Shown: one piece after another, positions 18,067 to 26,516 of the stretch | Layout: every line of letters begins with the position of its first letter | Numbering within the stretch: the stretch's first letter is position 1 | Origin: Lewinellaceae bacterium | GTDB taxonomy: Bacteria; Bacteroidota; Bacteroidia; Chitinophagales; Saprospiraceae | DNA: 64,000 nt | Direction: 5' to 3' | Assembly: GCA_020636005.1 (NCBI GenBank) | Contig: JACJYR010000001.1 | Coordinates: 2,856,501 to 2,920,500 of the forward strand | Made by a program: the position numbers and the translations under genes | The notes under the pieces: model-generated | What the model was told of the DNA's origin: nothing | What the model saw: the letters and a program-made list of their open reading frames with translations, nothing else | Databases searched by the model: none

Positions 18067-20343
18067 ATGGCCTATATATCCTATTACCTACATACACTTT
18101 CTAAATATTCAAATCTTAACCCAACTTCCGATGAAGTTGACCAGAACGTGCTCCAAGAAGCCCGCACACTCAGCCTAGGCGACCCCAACTTGGTAGAAAA
18201 AGCAGCCCAACTTTTCCCTGTATTAGGAAAAGCATCAGATGGCAATGGCAAATACTTTCCAAGCGCCCCGCTCAACATCTGGCAAGATGAAAGTGTCTTT
18301 CCCGGTCAATCGCCCTTCGATTTTGATAAATTGAGCAAGGGCTTCAACGATAAAGCTGAAACACTCGACCAATCCGATCCTTCCATTTATATTGAAAACC
18401 TGCTGTCCCTTACCCGGCAATACTATTCACATGTAGCCGCCTCGCCCGATGCCCCTTTTGTAAGTATCCACGACCATTGCCGGTTGGTGGCCGCTGCCGC
18501 TGATTGCCTGGAAAGGACTGACGACAAGGACAAACCCTACCTATTGGTAGCGGCTGGCTTGGATGGCATTCAGGCATTTTGTTACGACGTTGTCAGAAAC
18601 AAAGCCTCCAAGAGCATCAAAGGCCGCTCGTTTTACCTTCAAGTCCTGATGGACGTGCTTGTCCAGCGGATTGTATTCGACAAAAGGATTGAAGCGACAA
18701 CCGGGCATGTGTTGCTGGCACGTGGTGGTAAACTGAGGATATTGCTACCAAATAAAAAGGAAATAAGAAATGCTTTAAAAGATATTGAAACCGAAGTACA
18801 GCAATTACTTTTTGAGAAACTTCAAATGACCTTGTCATTGCACATGGTTTACGACTTTGCTTTTTCAAAAGACCAGCTATTTGATCAGAATATTTGGGAC
18901 AGCTTGGAAAATGAGAGTATAGCCCATGCAAAACGCAAACCTTTTATCAACTTGTTGAGCCAAGAGTTTGACAACCTATTTAGGGAATTGCCAGAAGAAA
19001 TATCGGAAGAAGAAGGGGTAGAGATTGGCGCAAAAACATGCAGCGTCACCGGTGCTATTATTCCTGATCCGAAAGACTACAATATCTTAAACCTATCGGG
19101 TACAAATGAAGAACAGGAAGAGAGAATATATGTCTTGAAATACATCAGGGATATCGCCATGCTTGGAGGCAAATTGCAGGACAAATCGGATCAATTATAT
19201 TACATCACCCCAGGCGTTGCCACTAGGTTGATGAAAACCAATGACAAAGGCCAATCCATCTTTGAGCAATGCCTTGAACAGGCTATTGAACATGGCCTAC
19301 AGAAGGAAAGCGAACTAAAATCAAATATAGTAGAGGGTACATTTATAAAGGATTTCAACAACTTCAAAATTCCTGTCCAGAGTAGTCGGCAGAACCTAAT
19401 TACTGGTGGCATTTTTTACGGAGGTGCCAAACAAGCTGTTCTGACAGATAAAAACAATCGCCCGATTAGATTGCTTGAATTTAACGAATTAGCCGAATTT
19501 AAAATGGGCAGCGGCTTCACCCGGTTGGGTGTCCTGCGGATGGATGTTGATGGTTTAGGAAAGTTCCTCAACAGTCTGTTTAATGTAAGAAAAGGCTTGG
19601 GGATCTATACTGCCATTGCTGCCCAATTAGATGAGTTCTTTAACGGCTATATTAATAAGGTGCGGGATGAACACCCCCACCATTTGAACGTCCTTTTTTC
19701 CGGGGGCGACGATCTAATGGCTGTTGGCAAATGGAATGACATTATGACATTTGCCAAAAAGATACGGGATAGCTTTATAAAATACACAGGTGGCGAAGGC
19801 AATAGCCCCCTCACCATGTCCGCAGGCATTTCCCTTGTAAACCCCACCTACCCTATTTCAAAGGCCAATCAACATGCTGCGGATGCCCTGCAAAAGGCGA
19901 AAGATTTTCCTGATAAAGACAAACCAACGAAAGATGCCATTTGCATTTTTGGCCTGGCGGTAAGCTGGGAAGAATGGGAACAGGTAGAAAAATGGAAAAC
20001 AGAACTGTATGATTATGTGAACAATAACATTTTTTCTGCCAGCCTGCTACAAATGCTCCAACAATTTCATGAAATCAAGGAAAAGCACATCAAGGATGCC
20101 ACCCAACATACCAAGCCTGACCTGAGCTTCCTATGGACATCCGCCTATTACATCACCCGCTACCAAAGCCGGGTAAAGAAAAATGAACTGACCGCCCATG
20201 ATTTTTTGATGAAAGTTAAGCTCAACTTCTTTACCGCCATTCAGGATGATTGCCGCTATTTCGATTTGATGGCCATGGCCGCCCGTTGGGCAGAACTGGA
20301 ACTAAGGGCTGAAAAGGAGCACACCAGCACAGAAACAACTTAA
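18067..20343 (+). CDS. cas10: Cas10/Csm1, cyclase motif intact, HD nuclease not recognisable
   Basis: Large subunit of the type III-A (Csm) effector. Two palm-type domains are visible. The first metal site is in GVLRMDVDGLGKF (about residue 490) and the GGDD motif is in LFSGGDDLMAVG (about residues 545-548), the active site for cyclic oligoadenylate synthesis from ATP. The N-terminus lacks any HD signature. VSIHDHCRLVAAAA (near residue 138) is equivalent to the SLYDH helix that follows the HD domain in other Csm1 proteins, and only about 130 residues precede it. Target-activated DNA cutting by this subunit is therefore unlikely, and signalling should be its main output. 758 residues. Cas6 precedes and csm2 follows by 26 bp. 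Confidence 0.95.
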   Translation: MAYISYYLHTLSKYSNLNPTSDEVDQNVLQEARTLSLGDPNLVEKAAQLFPVLGKASDGNGKYFPSAPLNIWQDESVFPGQSPFDFDKLSKGFNDKAETLDQSDPSIYIENLLSLTRQYYSHVAASPDAPFVSIHDHCRLVAAAADCLERTDDKDKPYLLVAAGLDGIQAFCYDVVRNKASKSIKGRSFYLQVLMDVLVQRIVFDKRIEATTGHVLLARGGKLRILLPNKKEIRNALKDIETEVQQLLFEKLQMTLSLHMVYDFAFSKDQLFDQNIWDSLENESIAHAKRKPFINLLSQEFDNLFRELPEEISEEEGVEIGAKTCSVTGAIIPDPKDYNILNLSGTNEEQEERIYVLKYIRDIAMLGGKLQDKSDQLYYITPGVATRLMKTNDKGQSIFEQCLEQAIEHGLQKESELKSNIVEGTFIKDFNNFKIPVQSSRQNLITGGIFYGGAKQAVLTDKNNRPIRLLEFNELAEFKMGSGFTRLGVLRMDVDGLGKFLNSLFNVRKGLGIYTAIAAQLDEFFNGYINKVRDEHPHHLNVLFSGGDDLMAVGKWNDIMTFAKKIRDSFIKYTGGEGNSPLTMSAGISLVNPTYPISKANQHAADALQKAKDFPDKDKPTKDAICIFGLAVSWEEWEQVEKWKTELYDYVNNNIFSASLLQMLQQFHEIKEKHIKDATQHTKPDLSFLWTSAYYITRYQSRVKKNELTAHDFLMKVKLNFFTAIQDDCRYFDLMAMAARWAELELRAEKEHTSTETT

Positions 20344-20369
20344 ATTAATCACTATAAAATACCATAGTT

Positions 20370-20816
20370 ATGCCTTATCCACAAGACAGATTCAAGCCTG
20401 CCATGATACAGCATGAAAACGGGCTTGAGAAAACCACCATTGAATGGGCGAGCGAGGTAGGCAAGTTCCTGGCCCAATACGACAAAAAGGACAGGGTAAA
20501 AGAATTGAGCACCTCCCAACTGCGGCGGTTTTTTGGCCAGATCAAGCGCCTGCAGGCCCAGGGCTATAAGCCCGAACAACGCTCGGAACTGCTGATGCTG
20601 GGCCCACAACTGGCCTATGCCGTGGGCCGTGACCGCAAAAAAACGAGGGAAGGGCTAAAGGACGGCTCCAAAATCAATTACTTCTATGAAGAAGTGAACG
20701 CAGCCATCAAGGCGGTAGCGGATGGCGATCCCGACAAGGAAAAAGCGAGGTTTCAAAACTTTGTCAACCTGGTGGAAGCCATCGTTGCCTATCACAAATA
20801 CCACGGTGGCGAATAA
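20370..20816 (+). CDS. csm2: Csm2, small subunit of the type III-A complex
   Basis: The 148-residue, mainly helical protein sits between cas10 and csm3. It contains LSTSQLRRFFGQIKRLQAQ and LLMLGPQLAYAVGRDRK, the usual Csm2 pattern, and ends FQNFVNLVEAIVAYHKYHGG. Csm2 lines the crRNA-target duplex in the effector and has no catalytic role. Its presence places the locus in subtype III-A rather than III-B. The spacing to csm3 is 38 bp. Confidence 0.92.
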   Translation: MPYPQDRFKPAMIQHENGLEKTTIEWASEVGKFLAQYDKKDRVKELSTSQLRRFFGQIKRLQAQGYKPEQRSELLMLGPQLAYAVGRDRKKTREGLKDGSKINYFYEEVNAAIKAVADGDPDKEKARFQNFVNLVEAIVAYHKYHGGE

Positions 20817-20854
20817 GCCCCAAAAAATATCTCCATTTTTAAAACTCAAAATTC

Positions 20855-21592
20855 ATGGCCATGAATAAGATGAATAAAAAAATATTTTTCTCCTACCGGA
20901 TGAAACTGGAAACGGGCCTCCGGGTCGGCGACAGCAAAGAAAAGGTTCAAATCGGTGGCGTGGATGCCCCCGTGGTGCGCCGCAAGGACAATTATGCCCC
21001 TTACATACCAGGTAGCAGTATAAAAGGCAAAATCCGCTGCCTCCTGGAATTGATGGCAGGGGAAAACGAGAAAAGCGACTCAAAGAACAATGGTAAATTA
21101 ATTTGCCAACTGTTTGGTGGAGGGGAAGACAGTGCAGCGCTGAAAAAATTTAAAGAAAATGGCGGCTCGAAAGAAGAAGCAGAAAAGCGCTTTGGCTCTC
21201 GCCAAAGCCGGCTTATCGTAAGGGACGCTGACCTGACCAAGGATTGGTACAACAAGCTGCTGAATTCCGAATATACCGACCTCCCTTTTACTGAAATAAA
21301 ATGGGAAAACAGCATCAACCGCCTGACCGGGACAGCAGAGGCCCCCAGGCAGTTTGAGCGCATCCCGGCCGGGGCGGAGTTCGACGTGCAATTTGTCATC
21401 AATTGTTTTGAGACCGAACCGCACGAACAATATGTGGCACTGCTCAAAAAAGGCATTGAAGCATTGCAGGACGACTACCTCGGCGGCAGCGGATCAAGGG
21501 GCTATGGCAGGGTGACCATGACACCAACGGCAGAACCAAAAACCAAGACCCGTGAGGATTACCTGAAAGGCACTGACTATATCACCGACTGA
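20855..21592 (+). CDS. csm3: Csm3, backbone RAMP with target-RNA nuclease site
   Basis: RAMP backbone subunit that cuts target RNA every 6 nt. VQIGGVDAPVVRR contains the conserved catalytic Asp (Asp37 from this start), equivalent to the Asp33-type residue of characterised Csm3 proteins. YIPGSSIKGKIR is the typical RAMP helix motif, and DYLGGSGSRGYGRV is the C-terminal glycine-rich loop. 245 residues. An in-frame ATG at 20861 is an alternative start. It is only 2 bp from csm4, so translation is probably coupled. Confidence 0.95.
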   Translation: MAMNKMNKKIFFSYRMKLETGLRVGDSKEKVQIGGVDAPVVRRKDNYAPYIPGSSIKGKIRCLLELMAGENEKSDSKNNGKLICQLFGGGEDSAALKKFKENGGSKEEAEKRFGSRQSRLIVRDADLTKDWYNKLLNSEYTDLPFTEIKWENSINRLTGTAEAPRQFERIPAGAEFDVQFVINCFETEPHEQYVALLKKGIEALQDDYLGGSGSRGYGRVTMTPTAEPKTKTREDYLKGTDYITD

Positions 21593-21594
21593 CC

Positions 21595-22611
21595 ATGATG
21601 GAAATACTAACATTCAATTTCACTACCCCCTTGCACATCGGGACGGTGAAGGCGGAAATGGACACCAGTGAATCCATCCTGCACTCGGATTCTTTGTATG
21701 CAGCCATCGTACATGCCTGGGCACAGCTCGGTGTCAATCTATACGATATAGTGGATGAAGGGGGCGGGCCAAAGTTTGCCCTTTCCAGCATGTTCCCCTT
21801 TTGCACGGTGGAAGGAAAGGAAATCTATTTCCTGCCGGTGCCAAAGGGCGTCCTCAAACCGGATTTGGCGGATACCAATACCGGGCAAAAGGACATTGAC
21901 AAAGTGCAGTACATGGACATGGATTGGTTCAGGCAACTGCAACCCGCTGGCTCATTGAAAATCAAAAAATCGGACATCAAAGGCAAATACCTCACAGCGG
22001 TGGAAGGTTTTGACGAACGCTTCATGAGCCGGGAAGTCTATCCACGGGTGAAAGTGCCGAGGGATCAGGAGCGGGAAGACCCCTCGCCCTACTATTTGGA
22101 GCGCATCTTTTTCCAGCAAGGGGCTGGCTTTTATTGCCTTGCCATTTGGGATACACCCAGCGTAAAACAAAATGTGCTGGCCGCCCTCCGCTACCTCGGC
22201 GACGAAGGGCTGGGCACCGACAGGCATGTCGGCAATGGCATGTTCGAGGTAAAGGAAAGCAAGTCGGGCGCAGGATTCCTGCTCTCCAACGATTCCGCCT
22301 ACAAGACAAACGTTTCTCTTTTTTGCCCACCCAAACCCTCCGTGCTGCAAGACATGCTCGGCGGGCAGGCCGCCTACGACCTGCCCATAAAAAGGGGTGG
22401 CTGGATGTCGAGGGAAAACTACCTTTCCTACCGCAAAAAGGCGGTCTTCATGTTCAGGGAAGGCGGCATATTCAAAACCAACGAAACGGTGGTTGGTCAA
22501 ACGGTCAACCTTGCGCCGGAGCGGACACCCCGCCAATTGCCGGAGGGCGAAAGCGTCTGGCGCTGTGGCAAAAGCATCTTCCTACCCATTCACCGAAAAA
22601 CTGAACCATGA
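21595..22611 (+). CDS. csm4: Csm4, crRNA 5'-handle binding RAMP
   Basis: RAMP protein that caps the crRNA 5' end and contacts Cas10. The start FNFTTPLHIGTVK, followed by HSDSLYAAIVHAWAQLG, is characteristic, and YLGDEGLGTDRHVGNGMFEV is the glycine-rich loop. 338 residues. The second codon is also ATG, so the start could be 21598. The stop overlaps the csm5 start by 4 bp (ATGA), showing tight coupling. Confidence 0.93.
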   Translation: MMEILTFNFTTPLHIGTVKAEMDTSESILHSDSLYAAIVHAWAQLGVNLYDIVDEGGGPKFALSSMFPFCTVEGKEIYFLPVPKGVLKPDLADTNTGQKDIDKVQYMDMDWFRQLQPAGSLKIKKSDIKGKYLTAVEGFDERFMSREVYPRVKVPRDQEREDPSPYYLERIFFQQGAGFYCLAIWDTPSVKQNVLAALRYLGDEGLGTDRHVGNGMFEVKESKSGAGFLLSNDSAYKTNVSLFCPPKPSVLQDMLGGQAAYDLPIKRGGWMSRENYLSYRKKAVFMFREGGIFKTNETVVGQTVNLAPERTPRQLPEGESVWRCGKSIFLPIHRKTEP

Positions 22612-23795
22612 TGGAACAGACAATCACTTTCGAGACGGAAAAATTGACGGATGCCAGGCTGCTGAAAATGGAAGTTAAAACACCCATCCATGTCGGCGCT
22701 GCCAGCGAAAAACTATTGGTGGAACGGCTCGACTACCTGGTGGAGGGCGATACGGTCTATGTCCTGGATCGCCCCAAGCTTTATGGGCTGTTGCTCGAAC
22801 ATGATCTATTGGAAGAATACACCCAAAAACTATTACAGGCCAGGGGCGGCAATTTGTGGGATTTGCTGGACGATATGAATGTCCCCGTCAGTAAGGTATC
22901 CTTGTTTACCTATTCCTGCAAAGATGCAGGAAGTGAAATCAGGCCGCTTATCAGGAGCGGGATGGGGCAAGCCTACTTGCCTGGCTCATCGGTGAAAGGG
23001 GCGCTCCGCGGCGTGGTATTTGAGCACCTGGCCCAACAAAATGAAATAGGCCGCATAAAAAAAGCCTGGAGTACCTACCGGAACGCAAGGGACGTTGAGC
23101 AAGAACTTGCCAACTATGAAAAAGACCTGCTCGGCCATTTTGGCAATTCCTTGTTCCGGTTTGTTCGACCAGCCGATGCCACCCTGGACAAAACGGCATT
23201 GACCAATATAGACTTGTTCAACCTGTACCAGGAACATGGGGGATGGCAAAGCGATTTTAAACCTGATTTTGTGATAACGGCCGAGGTATTCCCCCGTGGG
23301 GCTGCTGGTGAAATGCGGCTGGAGGTATCGGCTGGGCTGGTTGACGCCATCCGCAAGGCTGCCCCCAAAAGCAGGGAAGCAAGGACACCCACCCATTGGG
23401 ATGCCGTTTTTTCCACCGATGATCCCTTCAAAGCCCTGCTGGCCATCATCAACACCTACACCCGGAAGCACCTGGAGCGGGAAATCGCTTTTTTCCAACA
23501 ATACGACGAAGCCGACGACACTGATCTGGTGATTTCAAACCTGACCGATCTGCTAGCGGAAACCAAGAACGAGAACAGTTGCCTGCTGCGGATGGCCTAT
23601 GGCAGCGGGTTTCACGGCATCACCGGGGATTGGCGTTTCGACGACCACACTTATACCATTTTGAAGCCCGATGAATTTAACCTTGCCTGGAGCCAAAGCA
23701 CCCGTTCAAAGGGGCCTGCCCGGTACAAGTCAAGGAAGATTGCGGGAAGTGCAGAATATTCCAATTTGATGGGATTTGTTCGGTTGAGCCTTTGA
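22608..23795 (+). CDS. csm5: Csm5, RAMP capping the crRNA 3' end
   Basis: RAMP subunit at the crRNA 3' side of the Csm complex. KMEVKTPIHVGAASEK is the N-terminal RAMP strand, and GQAYLPGSSVKGALRGVVFEHL the conserved PGSSVKGAxR motif. The C-terminal part (LRMAYGSGFHGITGDWRF) has the glycine-rich loop. 395 residues, normal. The last core csm gene; three accessory genes follow on the same strand after a 51-bp gap. Confidence 0.93.
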   Translation: MMEQTITFETEKLTDARLLKMEVKTPIHVGAASEKLLVERLDYLVEGDTVYVLDRPKLYGLLLEHDLLEEYTQKLLQARGGNLWDLLDDMNVPVSKVSLFTYSCKDAGSEIRPLIRSGMGQAYLPGSSVKGALRGVVFEHLAQQNEIGRIKKAWSTYRNARDVEQELANYEKDLLGHFGNSLFRFVRPADATLDKTALTNIDLFNLYQEHGGWQSDFKPDFVITAEVFPRGAAGEMRLEVSAGLVDAIRKAAPKSREARTPTHWDAVFSTDDPFKALLAIINTYTRKHLEREIAFFQQYDEADDTDLVISNLTDLLAETKNENSCLLRMAYGSGFHGITGDWRFDDHTYTILKPDEFNLAWSQSTRSKGPARYKSRKIAGSAEYSNLMGFVRLSL

Positions 23796-23846
23796 TAATT
23801 TTTAGATTTGCTGCCAGCGTACTTTTAAAGCTAAAAACAGCTTTCC

Positions 23847-24287
23847 ATGGAAAAACAAGAAAACCTTCACAAAGAACTCGAATTTATCCAAGCAGTCATC
23901 TTAAGAATGGCAAATAATTCCTTCCTGGTCAAGGGCTGGGCCATGACACTCATGGCAGGTTTGATTGCATTGGGAAAAGATGTCCTCTTTGACGAGAATC
24001 AAGGCAATGTTTATCTGATCGTCATTATTGCTTTGGTAATCCCTTTTTGGTGGTTGGATGCCTTTTACCTGCGACAAGAAAGGATATTCAGGAAAATTTA
24101 TGAAAGGGCTATTGACGATCCGGATGCTAAAAATAGAAAGCGCTATGACCTTAATCCCCGAGTTCTTGCTACCGAAGTTGCCTCTACTTTCAAGATAATG
24201 AAGGAAAGGGTCATCTACTGGTTTTACCTGCCATTTATTTTCTTGTTGGCATTAGCAGTCATTTTAAGGGCCTCTGGGGTTATTTAA
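23847..24287 (+). CDS. Small three-TM membrane protein, putative CRISPR accessory
   Basis: Family not named with certainty. The 146-residue protein has hydrophobic segments at about residues 27-43, 54-72 and 121-141. It has an N-terminal helix beginning LHKELEFIQAVILRMANNSFLVKGWAM and the motif FWWLDAFYLRQERIFRKIYE after the second segment. From memory, this motif pattern occurs in small membrane proteins often seen near defence genes. It lies between csm5 and the deaminase gene (18 bp upstream of it), so it is probably cotranscribed with the Csm complex. A membrane effector or partner of the following proteins is possible; an unrelated passenger gene cannot be excluded. Confidence 0.6.
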   Translation: MEKQENLHKELEFIQAVILRMANNSFLVKGWAMTLMAGLIALGKDVLFDENQGNVYLIVIIALVIPFWWLDAFYLRQERIFRKIYERAIDDPDAKNRKRYDLNPRVLATEVASTFKIMKERVIYWFYLPFIFLLALAVILRASGVI

Positions 24288-24305
24288 CAAACAAGACTTT
24301 AAAAT

Positions 24306-25070
24306 ATGAGATATTACTTTTTGCTTACTATCTCTTTGCTTTTGTTCTCCTGCAACGGGGCAAAACATTATTCTAAAACAATCATTGAACCTGTGTTAGA
24401 GAAAACTACCCTTGATCCTGTTCAACAGGAAATTGATGAGATTTTTTCATTGTTGGCTTATTCACTGGTTTACCAGGACTGGCAGTCGCACGAAGTGCCG
24501 AGGGATAAAAGAAGGGGCTATAATATTGGGGCTGTGTTGGTGGACAAAGAAAACCACCCTGTGTACTATGGCTTGAACAGTATCAATTCCACCGACAATG
24601 CGACCCAACACGGGGAAGTCCGCTCCATCATCGGCTACCTGGATCAGACCCGGAAGTTCAACCTCTCGGGCTATACCATTTATACTACCTTGGAGCCTTG
24701 TGTCATGTGTGCGGGCATGATTACGATGACGGCATTTAAAAGGGCTGTTTATGGCCAACATGATGTAGAGTATAGCAAAGCATTTGAACGCTTGGCGGTA
24801 GACACCCAGCCCATTGGTGGCTTCCCCCCCTACCCACGTCGGGTGGAGGCATTGGCGAATTCTACCCAATACTGTAAGGCATTGGACGATGCGTATGCTA
24901 AGTTTTTAGCAACAGATTCTGAGAAGGTGCTTGCCAAGTTTTTGACTTCAGATGAGGCAAAGGCGATTTACAAATCGGCGGCAAGAGCTTTCGAGAATTA
25001 TGAGGTGAAACACCCTGAAAACCAATCTATTTTAGAAGCTGCTCAAACCTTTTTTGACCAACATAAATAA
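24306..25070 (+). CDS. Lipoprotein with cytidine-deaminase-like zinc domain
   Basis: The protein belongs to the CDA/dCMP-deaminase fold. The zinc motif is complete: HGEV with His102 and Glu104, then LEPCVMCAGM with Cys132 and Cys135. What is unusual is the N-terminus, MRYYFLLTISLLLFSC, which is a lipoprotein signal with Cys16 in the lipobox, so the domain would sit outside the cytoplasm. A helical extension of about 80 residues follows the deaminase core. 254 residues. It directly precedes the TIR-STING gene (7 bp). No CARF or SAVED domain is visible, so it is not a Cad1-type effector. Substrate unknown. Confidence 0.7.
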   Translation: MRYYFLLTISLLLFSCNGAKHYSKTIIEPVLEKTTLDPVQQEIDEIFSLLAYSLVYQDWQSHEVPRDKRRGYNIGAVLVDKENHPVYYGLNSINSTDNATQHGEVRSIIGYLDQTRKFNLSGYTIYTTLEPCVMCAGMITMTAFKRAVYGQHDVEYSKAFERLAVDTQPIGGFPPYPRRVEALANSTQYCKALDDAYAKFLATDSEKVLAKFLTSDEAKAIYKSAARAFENYEVKHPENQSILEAAQTFFDQHK

Positions 25071-25077
25071 TAACCAA

Positions 25078-26334
25078 ATGAGCCTTAAAAAAGCTTTTAG
25101 ACCTGACTCTCCCCCGCAAATATTAGAAGATGGTAAACATGTCAAAGACTTTGACAAAAAAATAAAAGGCAAACCCAGCGTGTTTATTGGATCTTCTACG
25201 GAGTCATTACCAGTTGCAGTGGAAGTAAAAGCATTATTAGGCGATGAAAAGTTTGAGGTAGATATTTGGAACGAAGGGGTCTTCGGTAAGACAGATCAAG
25301 ACGATGAAAATGGCATGTCAAACGTGCAATGGCTGGACGGGTTTACAGATATTTATGATTTTGCTCTTTTTGTGTTTGTTTCAGATGATGATATAACTGT
25401 TTCAACCCGCAAAGACGAAAAAGGTAAAAAGCTAAAAGGAACTGCTGCCCGTCATAATGTAGTATTCGAATTTGGATTATTCTTAGGCAAGATTGGTGCA
25501 AAAAAGACCTTTATCTTATACCAGGACAGTGACAAGCGTTTTTTCAAAAAATTCTTTACCGATTTGGACAGTAGAAAATTAGATGACCCAAACGAAAATT
25601 TTATTCGACTTTATGGTTATAAAGGAGATTATCAAGGTTATAAAAAAACGAAAGATAAAAGTATTATTTTTGATAGGGATTCATTGGCTGAACAGGTTCA
25701 ACTTATTGCATTAAAAATTGAAGAGGCGCATAAAGAGGTGCATTTGGGATTTTTGCCTTCTACTTCCCTGGCGTTGGGTTATTTCAATAATTTTATTGAC
25801 ATAGTATTAGGTGGCATGTTCAAAGTATTTGAGGAAAATAAATATCCAACGGCTGAAAAGCATTTCACTGATTTTGAGCAATTTGATTTAATTCAGATCA
25901 AAATCATATTACCTGACCACCTAAAAGGTGCTAAACAAGAAGATTTCAAAAAGGATATGGAGGCACGCACCGTTCATGCAAGCATGCCCGGCAAGACAAG
26001 GAAAATGACTGTAAGCGTCCATAAAAATAGTGTAAAAGAAGGTGCAAGGGAATTAATAATCTATGATGTTCCTACTACATTAAATTCGTCTATTGAAGCC
26101 ATTAATATGCTCACCGATAAAGACGATATTGTCAAAATGCTTTCCAAAAAACAAAAAAAAGGATATGAAAAAGCTGTTAAACAAGATATAGTAGAATTAT
26201 TGTCCGAAAAGGAGCGTGTAAATTTTAGAAAAGCGTTATATGAATTATTGCAAAATGCTATGAAAAACTACATCGATTTAGACAATATAGTTTCTTTTAT
26301 CTCTTGGAGCCAGTTTATAAAGGAAACAGAGTAA
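25078..26334 (+). CDS. TIR-STING protein, candidate effector of the type III CRISPR locus
   Basis: The 418-residue protein has two domains. Residues 32-165 form a TIR domain of the nucleotide-binding/CAP12 type (KPSVFIGSSTESLPVAVEV, then RHNVVFEFGLFLGKIGAKK); Glu131 in FEFGLF fits the NADase catalytic Glu. Residues 224-418 match prokaryotic STING. LGFLPSTSLALGYFNNF resembles the first ligand-pocket helix, and YDVPTTL (329-335) the DMPTTL motif that binds c-di-GMP in known bacterial STINGs. TIR-STING proteins oligomerise on ligand binding and deplete NAD. They are normally encoded beside a CD-NTase; none is visible here. The gene ends the csm operon instead. The ATG at 25078 was chosen; 25054 would overlap the previous gene by 17 bp. 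Confidence 0.86.
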   Translation: MSLKKAFRPDSPPQILEDGKHVKDFDKKIKGKPSVFIGSSTESLPVAVEVKALLGDEKFEVDIWNEGVFGKTDQDDENGMSNVQWLDGFTDIYDFALFVFVSDDDITVSTRKDEKGKKLKGTAARHNVVFEFGLFLGKIGAKKTFILYQDSDKRFFKKFFTDLDSRKLDDPNENFIRLYGYKGDYQGYKKTKDKSIIFDRDSLAEQVQLIALKIEEAHKEVHLGFLPSTSLALGYFNNFIDIVLGGMFKVFEENKYPTAEKHFTDFEQFDLIQIKIILPDHLKGAKQEDFKKDMEARTVHASMPGKTRKMTVSVHKNSVKEGARELIIYDVPTTLNSSIEAINMLTDKDDIVKMLSKKQKKGYEKAVKQDIVELLSEKERVNFRKALYELLQNAMKNYIDLDNIVSFISWSQFIKETE

Positions 26335-26385
26335 CTGGCTACCTTTAATTATTTTGACTCCCCCAGTTCCTTGACATCACGGGCA

Positions 26386-26515
26386 AATCTAAACCCTTCT
26401 CCTGCCAAGGCAGGTTTTATCATAAAGCGGTGACACTTTCAAAAGATGTCACCGCTTTACCAACGGGAAAGAATGACTGAGCGCTAATCCCTTCTTCGGC
26501 GAAAGCAGGCTTTAA
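26386..26515. repeat. Two degenerate CRISPR repeats flanking a hairpin (mini-array-like)
   Basis: Part of 26388-26417 matches the second array repeat type at about 26 of 30 positions (TCTAAACC, TTCTCC, AAGGCAGG are intact). The stretch 26484-26500 (CTAATCCCTTCTTCGGC) is an exact 17-nt match to the first repeat type and degrades after it. Between them, about 65 nt contain a 13-bp hairpin. The element lies between the TIR-STING stop and the RT stop, about 3.2 kb from the main array. It could be an array remnant or a repeat-derived regulatory RNA. Confidence 0.7.
26423..26459. terminator. Strong hairpin between TIR-STING and RT genes
   Basis: Perfect 13-bp stem, TAAAGCGGTGACA (26423-26435) with TGTCACCGCTTTA (26447-26459), loop of 11 nt. 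It may terminate both convergent operons, although no strong T run follows. It occupies the spacer position between two degenerate CRISPR repeats. Confidence 0.55.
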
Positions 26516-26516
26516 A

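Noticed and set aside
24306..25070. Reading as a CARF-deaminase (Cad1-like) cOA effector
   Set aside because: No CARF domain; the protein has a lipoprotein signal and only the deaminase core plus a helical tail.
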